Assembly (NCBI GenBank): GCA_013368445.1
Contig: JAACJO010000037.1
Location: 1 to 64,000, forward strand
Length of the DNA stretch: 64,000 nt
Source: Leucocoprinus leucothites
Lineage: Eukaryota > Basidiomycota > Agaricomycetes > Agaricales > Agaricaceae
Direction of reading: 5' to 3'
Shown here piece after piece: positions 30,748 to 41,480 of the stretch. Numbering within the stretch: position 1 is the stretch's first letter; the number at the start of each line of letters is the position of its first letter. The notes beneath the pieces were generated by a model that was not told where the DNA came from, made no database searches, and worked only from the letters and a program-made list of their open reading frames with translations. The translations under genes and the position numbers were made by a program.

Positions 30748-31200
30748 TGATACAATACTAGGAAGGACAAACAAACATGTTGGGATCACCTTCAAAACTC
30801 CATTGATGCCTTCAATGATCAAATCACATCCATGACAGATGCCTACATTAACTGGCAGAAATCAATTGAAGGCCATGGCCTTGAGTTTGCAGGGCTGCCT
30901 CAGTATGAGCAAGACCAGCAAATTGGCATTCAGGTCACTGTGGTTGATGTTTTCCATAAGTTATACTCACCATTCATTTGTTATTTATCATCCATTTATT
31001 GTATGTTTATTAGGTACCTTTGTTCTCCATACCAACATTGTTGCTACTAATAAAGGAGTTGCTGTACCTCTAGTTTGTCTAGGTCTCATCCCTTGTGCCC
31101 CAAAATGCCTGTCTCTCATTATCACCACCTGGCTCCTTGAGCTCTACCAAACCACTCAACTCCATTGCCCTCACCTACCCATGTGCAGAAAGTGTTGAGA
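30748..31200 (+). pseudogene. KDZ (Kyakuja-Dileera-Zisupton) transposase fragment
   Basis: Starts directly after the right TA of D. TDAYINWQKSIEGHGLEFAG and IGIQVTVVDVFHKLY are read at about 30835-30964. A likely intron to about 31013 follows, then TNIVATNKGVAVPLVCLGLI and PCAPKCLSLIITTWLLELYQ with LHCPHLPM. The CAP...ITT.(L)LE.YR..H.RCPHLA pattern is typical of KDZ transposases abundant in Agaricomycetes. Only the N-terminal third is present; the catalytic part is missing. Confidence 0.65.
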
Positions 31201-31700
31201 CAAGCTGGATCCTTGTCAAACTCAGCCAAAATATTGTTTAAGTATTGTATGAGGTCACAAAGCTGGGTGTAAGCTGGATGGTCTTCATCACTGTACCTGT
31301 ATGATGCAGTTATTAGTGCATATATGCATATAAAAGAAAGCTCTCACTCTTTGGGATGCTTCTTATTAATCCCCACCATGATTATCATATGAAGGTCAGC
31401 AAAAAGGTGGACAGATTGAGGAATCCAGCAAACTGCTGAGTGATAGAAGGAGAGACAAGATGTTTTGCTGGAAACAGCCAGGAATAAAGTGAGCCAAAGT
31501 CTTGGTGACTAAAGTATAATATATGGAATTATGCCCATTCCATGTGTAATCCAGTCATTAAAGTCTTCAAAAAACCTATTGCCATGCTCATGAGGTCTAT
31601 TAGGACCAGGCCCACTATAGTTTTGCTCTGTAGCAGTATTAGGGGAGGGCATGGTAGAAGTACAAAGACAAGGAGTATTTTGCATGGACATGACACAAAG
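31185..31700 (-). pseudogene. Unidentified minus-strand coding scraps
   Basis: Two stretches read smoothly on the minus strand: YSDEDHPAYTQLCDLIQYLN at about 31230-31300, continuing toward NNILAEFDKDPACLNTF, and HEHGNRFFEDFNDWITHGMG at about 31530-31600. Stops lie between. They look like remains of one gene, probably of a transposon, in reverse orientation to the KDZ and Plavaka relics. I do not recognise the family. Confidence 0.3.
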
Positions 31701-31801
31701 GGTGTGGAATCATGTGACTTCCATCAACATCTCCTAGGTATCCACATCTACAGCATTAACAGCTTCCACTCCAGCCTTTACGAGACATCTTCCTCCTAGC
31801 T

Positions 31802-34800
31802 ATGCATCTTATCTACAAGTGTACAACTACAGGATGTGAATTCAAGACCTCTCAGAAGTGTTCATTGTCACAGCACATGTGGAAGGCCAAATGCAAGCAA
31901 TCTCTTCATAGTGCTATAGTTGGCATTATTATAAAGTACTGCAATTCAGCTCAGCATCAAAGGGAAAAGGAGCTCAAGAACAGAGCACAGGATACAGAGA
32001 TGAAAGATATAGAAGAGGCTGTACCAGATACTCAGGTTATTTTTATTTTTATGATTTGGCACATATTTACCTATTGTTACCAATAGAACATCAAGTTTGA
32101 TGATGGTCTTCCATTTGCACCTTTCTCTCCCCAGGAGCTGGCCTCCCCTGCTCCTTCAAAATGACCTTCTGGCCATCCCAACTGCAAAATCAATGCTTCA
32201 TCACACTATAACAACTATACAGATGAACTTCCCCCCTCACCTCCACCTATAATTCCTGAGGTTGAGGCTACACCTACTGTAGACTCATCTCAGTCCCTTT
32301 GTGTATATACCACCTCTCCCAATACATTTTGTGTTTTCCACAGATACAATAGTGGACCCCCTTCATACACTCCTGATGGACTCAAGTCAGCTACTTATAG
32401 CATAGACTCCCCCAACTTTGCAGTTGAATTAGCAGCCGAAAAATCAGATAACTGGTGGTCATACTTTGGATCATCAGTCAAAACTCTACAGGAGTCATAT
32501 TTCACACCATTCTTGAGTCTGACAACCTTTCAGCTCATGAACTGGTTCTATGGAGCTTTTACCCTGAAATCCCATACCAAACTTAATCACTTAGTCTGGG
32601 AGGTTATTTGGGCAGAGAACTTCTATAAAGATGATCTCCAGGGTTTCTGTGCTAGTTGTCATGATCTGTGATTGCGACCTCTCCAATTTGATCTCTGACT
32701 ATTCTTTCAATTTCCGATTCCCGTGATTTTTCATTATCTACCATTTCTATAAATATTTCGCAGCCTGTTTCTGCTCATCATTCTATCATCTTTTCATTTG
32801 TGCTCATATTCATTTCTGCCATTCCATTTATATTTGTCATTCTCCATCATGTTGCGTCTGTCATTGTCTATTTACCTTTCATTTATCTGTTTATTTGTTT
32901 ATCATTGCATTGTGAGCTTTGTGATATTTACGTGTTATTTGTCCAATTTCGCATTATCTTAAATATGTCGCTACTAGCTCATGTATTACCCATTCTGAAT
33001 ATCAACTAAGATTCCACTCTTACTCTCTGTCCGATTATTCCTTCAGTGTTGAATTCCAATTCGCACTGCCTGTCATCTTTCTCATAGACCAAATTGGTCG
33101 ATGCGATATCAGAAGGGTGTAGCACATATGCTGAAGCCAACAACCAACCTCTCTGTAATTTTTGTGCACTTAGTAAGTGCTGGTAATTCACAAATCTTGA
33201 TACTAGTTGAGAAAACCAGTGTCTTGATGACTGGGTCAATGAATCTGACTTACTGTTTGCAACAATAGATAAATAGATCCCCACCTCAGTTAACATCCCA
33301 ATCTCTACTGAAAAGGTTGCTTACTCAAGGGCTGAATCCATCCCGACTTATTCTGCACTAGGACTATAGTATCAGCAGCCAACTGAGGTTATTAAGGCTG
33401 CACTCTCTGAGCCTTCAGCTCAGCATTTTTATCTCACACTACACCAAACATACTGGCAACCATCACCTGAAGGACCATCTGAACAGATATATTCAGAGCT
33501 CTACTCAGCAGATGCTTTCATCAATGAACATGAAAAAATCAAGTCTCAACCACAAGATGACCCCCAACTTGAGACCATAGTTCTCTCATTGATGTTCTGG
33601 TCTGACTTGACACAACTCACAACATTTGGCAATGCATCATTATGGCCAATTTATATGTTCTTTGGTAATATATCAAAATATGTCCATGGAAAGCCAAGCA
33701 GCTTTTTGTCATATCATCTTGCATATATCCCAGAGATATGAACATATTTTAACATAACATGTTGAAACTGATCAGTATTTTATCAGCTTGGCAATGAATT
33801 CAAAGACTACTATCATGTTATTTATAGCAAATATCCATCTGATCTTACTCTCACCAACTGTCAAAGATCACTTGTACATGCAATCTGGTTACTTCTGATG
33901 GACAAAGAATTTGTCAACTAGTATAAAAATGGTTTTATTGTTCAGTTTTTTGATGGAATTCCTTGCAAAGTCTTTTTGAGGATATCTATATATGGCATGG
34001 ATTATCCAGAAAAGTGAGTGATTGTTTTATGCTCTTGCTATATACTGAAGTAATTGGTTAGGGTGCTGATGACTCTCATATGATATTTTGGAAAATTCTC
34101 CTGTCCACACTGTCTTGTATCCAAAGAACTCATTTGATAGCTTGGAACCACACCTAATGATGAGATTTGAACAGAACAGAACTGTATAGACAGCCCAAAG
34201 CAACATAGACTTGTGAAATGTGCATGGAACCTAGTATACCTAAAAGGTACCAAGATCACAAGCAAAGGTGTCGAAGATTTACTTGCAGGCACATCACCTG
34301 CCTCTGTACTTGTGAGTAATTTGGATATTTTATTTTGAGTTATGAAGTTACTTAAATTAGTCCAGAATGCATTTTCAGTCTGACTGTCTTCATACAGCTT
34401 TGATTTTCATGACATGGTAGCCCCTGATCTCTTACATGAGTTTGAGCTTGGGGTCTGGAAATGCACATTCATTCATTTCATGCATATTCTAGCATCACTT
34501 AACTACACAATATTATATATTGACTTACTCAGATATTTCCATAGATGCTGCAATATACTGACTTATGGAAATGGCATTATCCAGAAATTCCGCAATGACC
34601 CAAGTGCCATGAAAAACTTGCAGGACATGATTATGAAGACCTTCTACAGGTACAATATTTTCAATCATAACAAATATGCCCACTGAAATTATTCTAGTGT
34701 GCACTACCTGTTTTCAAAGGTCTTTTGCTGGCTCCACATGATAATCTCATTTGCAAGCTGATTTTTGAGCTGGAAACTTGGCATTCACTTGCCAAACTTT

Positions 34801-36590
34801 GTCTATGCATAGAGTCAACTCTCAAGAGCCTTGAAGGGTAAACTCACCATCTTGGTCAGTGCTTTCATCACTTTGTGTCAGAAACATGTGAAGCATATGA
34901 GACTTTGGAATTGGCAGCTGAGACAACAGCCAGAGGACAAAGTCAGTTAGCTACACAGAGTTGAACTGTGGGAGCACAAGCAGCACAACCTATTGTTCCA
35001 AAACAGGTGAAATTTCAGCTGAATACATACAAATACCACTCACTTGGAGACTATGCTTCATATATTTGGAAATATGGGACAACAGATAACTATAGCACTC
35101 AAATTGTGAGGACAATCTATTTTTTTCACATTTATTTTGACCCAGCATCTTATAGAGAGAGGTTCAGCACAAGCATGTGAAAGGGTTCTACCCTCAAGCT
35201 CAGAAACATCAGTTTGCAAAGGGAATTGTGCAGCAACAATGTCATGAACACTTGCTTCATCTTATTTTGCAAAATGACCCTTATTATCCCAAGCCTCCAC
35301 ATAATTCTGATGAACCACCAATAGCCACCATGTCAAGTCTGGACAGGCATGGCACTGTGGAACAACTCCCACCTGTATCTCTCCATGAACAACACCAAAT
35401 GTCGCTTGATATGCACAAGAGCTAAAAATTTAACTTCCTTCAATGGCTGGACAAGCATGAAGATGATCCAGCTCTCACAATGCATGCTTATCCAGAAAAT
35501 CCATAATACCCACCCATGGGAGTTTGACAGAACTTTCTCCCACAACCTTGTCGTCATCTTTTCATGCAGCTAATCGGATATGCAAGTGGTTATGATGAGG
35601 ATGAGGTAACCATCGAGGAGGCTAACTCAATTCATATTATTAATGACCTTCTCTACTCTCATCATTGCCTTTGAGTTAACTACACAACATATGACCTATG
35701 CTGAGCACAAGACAGTATCAATCCCAAGACACATGCTGATATCATGGTACTCTCACCTGAAACTGGGGAGGAAAATGCTTGTTTCCACCACTATTGGTAT
35801 GCACAAGTCATCAAAATCTTCCATGCTCAAGTGTATTTTTGAGGTTCACAATTATATCCACATATTCCAGCTAGAAATCGAATCATGAAATTCCTGTTTG
35901 TTCATTGGTTCAGTAACGAAACACTTCACAAGTATGGATGGCAGAACAAGCACCTACCAATGGTAAATTTCTCCGATGCAGATGGGCCAGAACCTTTTGG
36001 GTTTGTCAATCCTCGTCACATCCTTCATGCTGCCCACATTGTTCCAGCATTCAAATTTGGGCATACATCAGAGCTCCTTCCACCTTCCATTGCTCGGCTC
36101 TTGAAAGAGAACAATGAAGATTGGTCCTTTTATTATGTGAATGTGTGAGTTCTTCTTGAATTTCATATTTAGGCAGTTTTTTACACTTACTCAACACCAG
36201 ATTTGTTGACCGCGATATGATGATGCAGTACTGTGGGGGTGGAGTCGGTCACAAAGCACATGCCATGCAATGAACGCTTTTCTTGAGGATAGGGATCCTT
36301 TCGATGAGCTAACATTTTATGCTGAGCCTGAACAAGGGCATAAAACCTTGATGACCAGGAGGCTGATGAAAGGTGCTCACAGTTTGGCAACCACTCAGAA
36401 GGAGAAGAACCAAGTCAACAGAATCTTGATGAGGAAGGGGAGGGGAATGAAGAAAACCGTGTTGGTTCAGATGGTGAAGACATTGACAGCCAGCTCTCAC
36501 TCAAGGAAGAGCTTGGTTTCGCTTTGCTGTAGTTGTCAATGCATCAACACATGTCCAACAATATCAGTCCTGTATGAATACTTACATTGA
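31802..36590 (+). pseudogene. Plavaka-type (CACTA-like) transposase relic
   Basis: N-terminal zinc-finger-like segment MHLIYKCTTTGCEFKTSQKC at 31802. Then LMNWFYGAFTLKSHTKLNHL (about 32530), WQPSPEGPSEQIYSELYSAD and DLTQLTTFGNASLWPIYMFF (33450-33660), VAPDLLHEFELGVWKCTFIH (34417), KFQLNTYKYHSLGDYASYIW (about 35007), INDLLYSHHCL then VNYTTYDL (about 35640-35700), GYDEDEVTIEEANSIHI, FGFVNPRHILHAAHIVPAFK (about 35995) and FVDRDMMMQYCGGGVGHKAH (about 36200). The order matches Plavaka transposases of Agaricomycetes end to end. Frameshifts and stops are everywhere and CpG is very low. A solo LTR sits inside. Terminal inverted repeats were not found. Confidence 0.8.
32657..33202 (+). mobile_element. 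Solo LTR inside the Plavaka relic
   Basis: 546 bp starting TGTCATGATC and ending CTTGATA, flanked by a perfect 5-bp repeat CTAGT at 32652-32656 and 33203-33207. Plavaka coding sequence stops at DLQGFCAS and resumes at ENQCLDDWVNES on the other side. A TATAAATA box lies near 32749. It has many CpG while the surrounding relic has few, so it is a later arrival. The TGTCATGA start resembles the LTRs of A and B, but the rest differs. Confidence 0.8.
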
Positions 36591-38051
36591 AATTATTAGT
36601 ATGTACCTCATAGAGTACGCAGAGAGTCGAGTGACCAGGTATTGTGAGATGGCGCCGGTTGGTCAGTGAAGATTGAGCACTCTTGGTCAGGAGAGTCACA
36701 AAGTTCGACTTTCACACGGTCGATATTAATCTGATGTCGACAGGCATGTCGACCCTCAGCCTACCGACAGTCATGCCCTAGGGTCGGCAGTATGTGAGCT
36801 CACAGGTCAGATGCTCAGCACTATGTCTATCCCCAGGTATGTGTCTTACCTATCTGACATCTAACATGTATTAAAGATACCCATCTGTCGGCCCCATACC
36901 AGAGCCTCAACAGAAATGCAAGTCCAATGGCATGGATTGGCAACCTACCATGGCTCGGGCATAGCAAACAACACTCTGCCATTCCCAATGCATACGCAGC
37001 AACATATTTATTTTCAACAACCACCGTGCCTGTACATATATTTATTCGGAGTTTTTACTGGCGGCACTGGTATGAACTCGTTATGTTCAAGATGTTTTCG
37101 TATAGCCGCGCTGTTTTACATCCGTGGCCTGAACACGTCCGGTCCACGTTCCGAGGGCTTCTGCGTATGTTCGCTTGCCGGCATCTTTCTCATCAATCAA
37201 CCCGGCAACACAAGGAAGGGCTCCCGTGTTAGGACCCTTGGATAACTGTTCTCCCTTGTTCATCAGTGCTTCTTTTGATCATCGATTCTTGACGAGGGAG
37301 CGTTGAGTTGACAATCGAGCTCCAGTAGCAGACCAGGACCCTACAATATTACTACTTTTTATATGTGCGACTCGGACTTAACCTTGGCAGCTGGTCGGCC
37401 TGTCCGACTCGCACTTTTCGTTCTGCAGTGCATTGAAACCTATGTAAGCTAATCTGAGACTATACATTAATTTTGCTGGGCGCTCCTATACATCCGGAAA
37501 ATATGCTTACTCTAGTCAGTCTTCTCCATGGTGTCCATGGCTTGTTGGGATGGTCGACAGCGAGATTGAACTATAGGGTATACTGAGTGCTATTAGGTCA
37601 TTGTTTATGTAAGGTCAGTAACTTGTACGGTGTTCAAATGCGCAACACACAACCAGCCACTGGCGATGGAAAGAGGAGGCGAATGGGGGCGTAGACATGC
37701 CGCCTAGGTGTTTCGGCAGCGGGCGTCCCGCGGAATTCTTCGCCTCCGGCACTTGCCGAAACCACATCTTTCAGGTTTAGCGAGAATAGCCTACTGCCAT
37801 TGCCATGGAGGACTCGGACGTGAGGTTCGCAAAAGGCCAAAAGGGTCCGTGATCGGCAAAAACCAACACACATATGTGTGTACAATCCGGTTAATGGCTT
37901 GATTATGAATACCGCTGGGCAGTGTTGGTCCTCGGCACAGCCAGGATTATTTCTCGCTTGTTTTTTGCGTCTCTAGGTCCCTCGCATACATATATATCGA
38001 TCTTTCACCTTGCCGAACTACGATCTCCCATCGACTTCCTCCGAATCTTCA
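36591..38051. other. Transition from transposon block to host DNA, no gene recognised
   Basis: CpG frequency rises abruptly from about 36600 onward. Short frames are present but none reads like a known protein. Sequence at 36720-36800 has several TCGAC/GTCGA motifs (CGGTCGATATT, TGTCGACAGGCATGTCGACC). A TATA-like ACATATATATCG lies at about 37985, some 70 bp before the F-box start, and is the likely promoter of that gene. No transposon ends were identified. Confidence 0.4.
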
Positions 38052-39761
38052 ATGAGGGCCCCGAAGTGTACCGTTGGTAAGTACTTCTGATGGTTCACAG
38101 CCGCGGCATCAGGCCAACCGCTGATACTATAAAAGCTCGTCGCGTTTCAAAGCTATCATCGACATCCCTCCACTTCTCAGATGTGAGAGTCATGCCCCAG
38201 GTAAGTCAAGATTGAACTCATTCTTCTTGTACTGACAGACAGTTTATAGGATTATCATCCCATCCGACGTTGCCAGCTCATCCAGCATCCGCACATTTCC
38301 AAATCCCTCGGGCCTATCAGCCTCCTTCCCAACGAAGTCCTCTCCAATATCTTTCTCTGCTGCATTTCGGACTCTTCAGACTGTGCTGGGGGTGTGAGAA
38401 ACACCTCATTGATACTTGCACAGGTGTGCTCTTCCTGGAGAAAAGCTTGCCTTCGCATCCCACAGCTGTGGACAACTCTTAACCTGAGATTAAACACAGC
38501 AAACACCGCGCTTCCTCGGCTTTCCCCATTTGCTCTTCCAGAAGCGACGTCACTATCTCCATCTCCCGCGAAAAGAAACCCTCAGGCACTCGCCAATCTC
38601 GCTTCTCTTTGGTTTGAACGTGCACGAAATCAGTTACTTTCGGTTTCCGTCAAACTCACATCGACCTACGCTAGCCCAAATAGCGCTGACGTCTCTTCAG
38701 CACTCCAACCAATCCTAACAAATGCTTCCTCGGTCCGACATCTCTCCATCCACGCCACTTTCGCCTCGCAGCTACGAGATTTCTTTACCTCACTAGCTGC
38801 TTTCGATAACCTCGAGTCACTTTCGCTATCTGTCCAGCACATGGACATCACTGCGCCTATCACCACTTTCCGTAACTCACCTCGTTTGTCTCGAGTGTCG
38901 TTTGATCTACACGGCTATCCTCCGTCTACGTCGCTGATCCATCTTCCGTGGAACACGATTGAGGAGTTTGAGATGACAGGAAGTAGCATGCTACCCTCTG
39001 ACACATTCCAATCACTTCTCGCTTCCTGTATCAGCCTTCAAAAGGCATCATTTTGGGTCGAAGACGCATTCCAGGATAACGGTGATACTACCAATAGTGG
39101 CGACAGCTGTGGAGCCGCCGCCACCGCAATCACCACTATCCCGAAGCTCGCACATCTCTCTATATCGTTCTACGGGCGCCACGAGAAGACCGCCAGTTCC
39201 CTCCTCACCTCCTTTAACCTACCTCATCTCCGCCACTTCCATTTCTTCTCTGGCTTCATTACATTACCGTTCCTACCCTCCATTGCCTCTGATCGCCTCG
39301 AAACCCTCGTGGCTTCAGGCATTAAAGTTTCCGCGGCCGGATTTCGAGCTTTTGCCGCTGCAAATCCTTCGCTCTTTTCCCTCACACTTGATCTCAGATA
39401 CTTTGATAGTGCAGACATTCTTGATGTCCTCGATGTCCTCGCTGCCGAGAAACCTCGTGCATTCCCCTCAATCACCAATTTGTCCTTGTGGGCACGAGAC
39501 ATCTCACCTCATTCTTCGGCGTATCTGCGAATGATCCATTCGAGGGGTCAGAATCCGTCAGCAAGCTTGCACTTTGCACTCTATCTCTCTCGTCAACAGC
39601 ATGGTGCTTGTTGTCATTTTTCAAGCTGTGCCATGCCTTCCGAAGGATACACGCGGCTGGATGAGATTCTAGCGCTTGCAGATGCTTGCGAAAGGGCTGG
39701 CGGGGTTGATTTCTATTTAAAGGACGTAAAACCAGATGAGGGGATTGACGGAATCGCGTGA
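38052..39761 (+). CDS. F-box protein
   Basis: Predicted exons 38052-38076, 38181-38200 and 38250-39761 (1557 nt, 518 residues), joined by GTAAGT...CTCAG and GTAAGT...TATAG introns with the frame kept. A start at 38192 would also be in frame. The F-box lies near residues 33-85 (ISLLPNEVLSNIFLCCISD, then LILAQVCSSWRKACLRIPQLW), the usual Skp1-binding motif. The remainder is a run of short Leu-rich segments (VRHLSIHATFASQLRDFF, LESLSLSVQHMDI, LAHLSISFYG, LFSLTLDLRYF), an irregular LRR-like substrate-binding part as in the very large Agaricomycete F-box families. It is expected to act in an SCF ubiquitin ligase; the substrate is unknown. It is intact. Confidence 0.85.
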
Positions 39762-40620
39762 TATGCTGGTACCTATAGCCTTTGACTCTGGGCTGTCTAG
39801 GATTATGATTTGGTCTTTACCGTGTTTTTATCTTATTTTCTAGGGTTTTATGATTTTCGTCTCCTCGCTTAAGGGTGTTTTTAATGGGTTTATGGTTGTT
39901 CATATCTCATTACATGAATCTGATTTACTCAATCGATCTTGATTCGATTCCGATATTTTATTTCTTTGACAAGGTTCATGTGGATTAATAACAGGATGTT
40001 CACTCGAGATTGTGAAACAACGCTCCCATGTACGAGTATCGAAGTGTCTGCATGAAATGAAGACAAATTAAGAACGCCATATCGATCAAAGCGAGGTACG
40101 AAACACGGCCACAGCTATATGTGCGCACGATGGATCTACTCAACCCAATTGCGCGGTGGCAGTAAACCCAAATCCGGGAGTGAGAAATCGCCGTAAATGT
40201 CCATTTTTGTCTTTTTGCGACAGTGATTAAGGCAAAACGCTATTGATTGCAATTTGACGATAGCTATTATAGCTTTAGGCACTCGTTGACATTATGGGAC
40301 TGAATGCCGCAGCAGAGGTACGCCCACTGTCCCGACCTTGGCGGAGAAGAGCCGGGGGCTTAGGTCGATGAACATCTGGTTTTTTTTGTTCATTACTACA
40401 ATGATATACTGGGCACTGGATTAGTTTGGAACAAGGAATATACTCACAAATAGTGCGGTACATCCGGTCCTTCAAGGGTTTTACGTGATCATGCCGGACC
40501 TGAGGCCAAAGGAGGGATAGATTGACATTAGCAAAGGACCTGCTGGGCCGTAACTTAATGCTATAGCGTATCACATATCTAGAAGAGTATCACGATCTGA
40601 GTTTCTCTAATGTCCACCAG
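39762..40620. other. Intergenic region downstream of the F-box gene
   Basis: The 3' untranslated region of the F-box gene is probably within the T-rich stretch at 39790-39950. No coding sequence is recognised. The first exon expected for the membrane-protein copy starting at 40621 is absent here, so its promoter and N-terminal part were lost. Confidence 0.4.
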
Positions 40621-41480
40621 ACTGTGAACCAAGTTTTGGCAGTGGTCATTGGCGACTTAATCTTCGTAATTTCTGTTCTACTCGAGTGAAAGGCTTTTCA
40701 ACCAGAGTATTATACCGAGTATTATCAGATAAATCGATGCTGGATTGTTTATGGGCACAGGTGGTTAATCACTGCTCCATCTCTTACTTTATACATGGGG
40801 GAATTCGCTACGAAAATCAGGGTGGCTGTGGTGGAAACAAGCCCGAGAACTCTTCAAGCTAGGCCCTGCTATTCAGCTTTCTTTGCTATTACCGCAACTC
40901 TGGATGTCCTTGCCACGAATGAGTCTTCTGATTATCAAGCCTCTTGGTTCTATTCGAGTGCACTAACCCACACAGGTATCTTGGTATGGTGTATTTGGCG
41001 TGTGGACAGGGAGAGTGGAAAATCCAGCCACCAAAGTCCACCCACTAACAAACGGCCGCGGTATCCCCGATGCAGAGTGATCCGAATGACTGCTGAGTCC
41101 GGAAAGGCGTATACATTCACTATATTCCTCGCATTGATTGTTAGTATTTCCCAAACTAACGCCTTGTGCCCGATTTCCGACAGTGTGAGTTATCTATCAA
41201 ATGATTTTTGCTTATCAAAGACTGACCATGTGCCAAAGGCACTGCAAGCAGCTGGGATCATGTTCAGTGTGATTTTGGTTCGGTCGTCAGTGAAGTACTA
41301 TCAACAGTTCGTGAACTTTTGACCAAAACGAAAGGTTGACTTCGGCCGTCTGGGAACGAAGGTCTGAGATCATTGCGACGACCGTGGGTCCTATCAGACC
41401 TGTTACCGCGAAGGAGGAGCCTCAAGTGAGCAATGGATCAGCGAAAATTGCAGGACATGTATCGTAATGAAATTCTTATC
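40621..41480 (+). pseudogene. Seven-helix membrane protein family, copy I, 5'-truncated
   Basis: Matches exons 2 to 5 of copies II and IV: TVNQVLAVVIGDLIFV (40621), INRCWIVYGHRWLITAPSL (from 40739), YSAFFAITATLDVLA, GILVWCIWRVDRESGK, VIRMTAESGKAYTFTIFLAL and AGIMFSVILVRSSVKYYQQF. Exon 1 (helices 1 and 2) is missing, about ten residues are deleted before ARPCYSAFFA, and a stop follows QQFVNF. It lies about 4.3 kb before copy II at the homologous exon, in the same orientation. A dead member of the tandem array. Confidence 0.8.
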
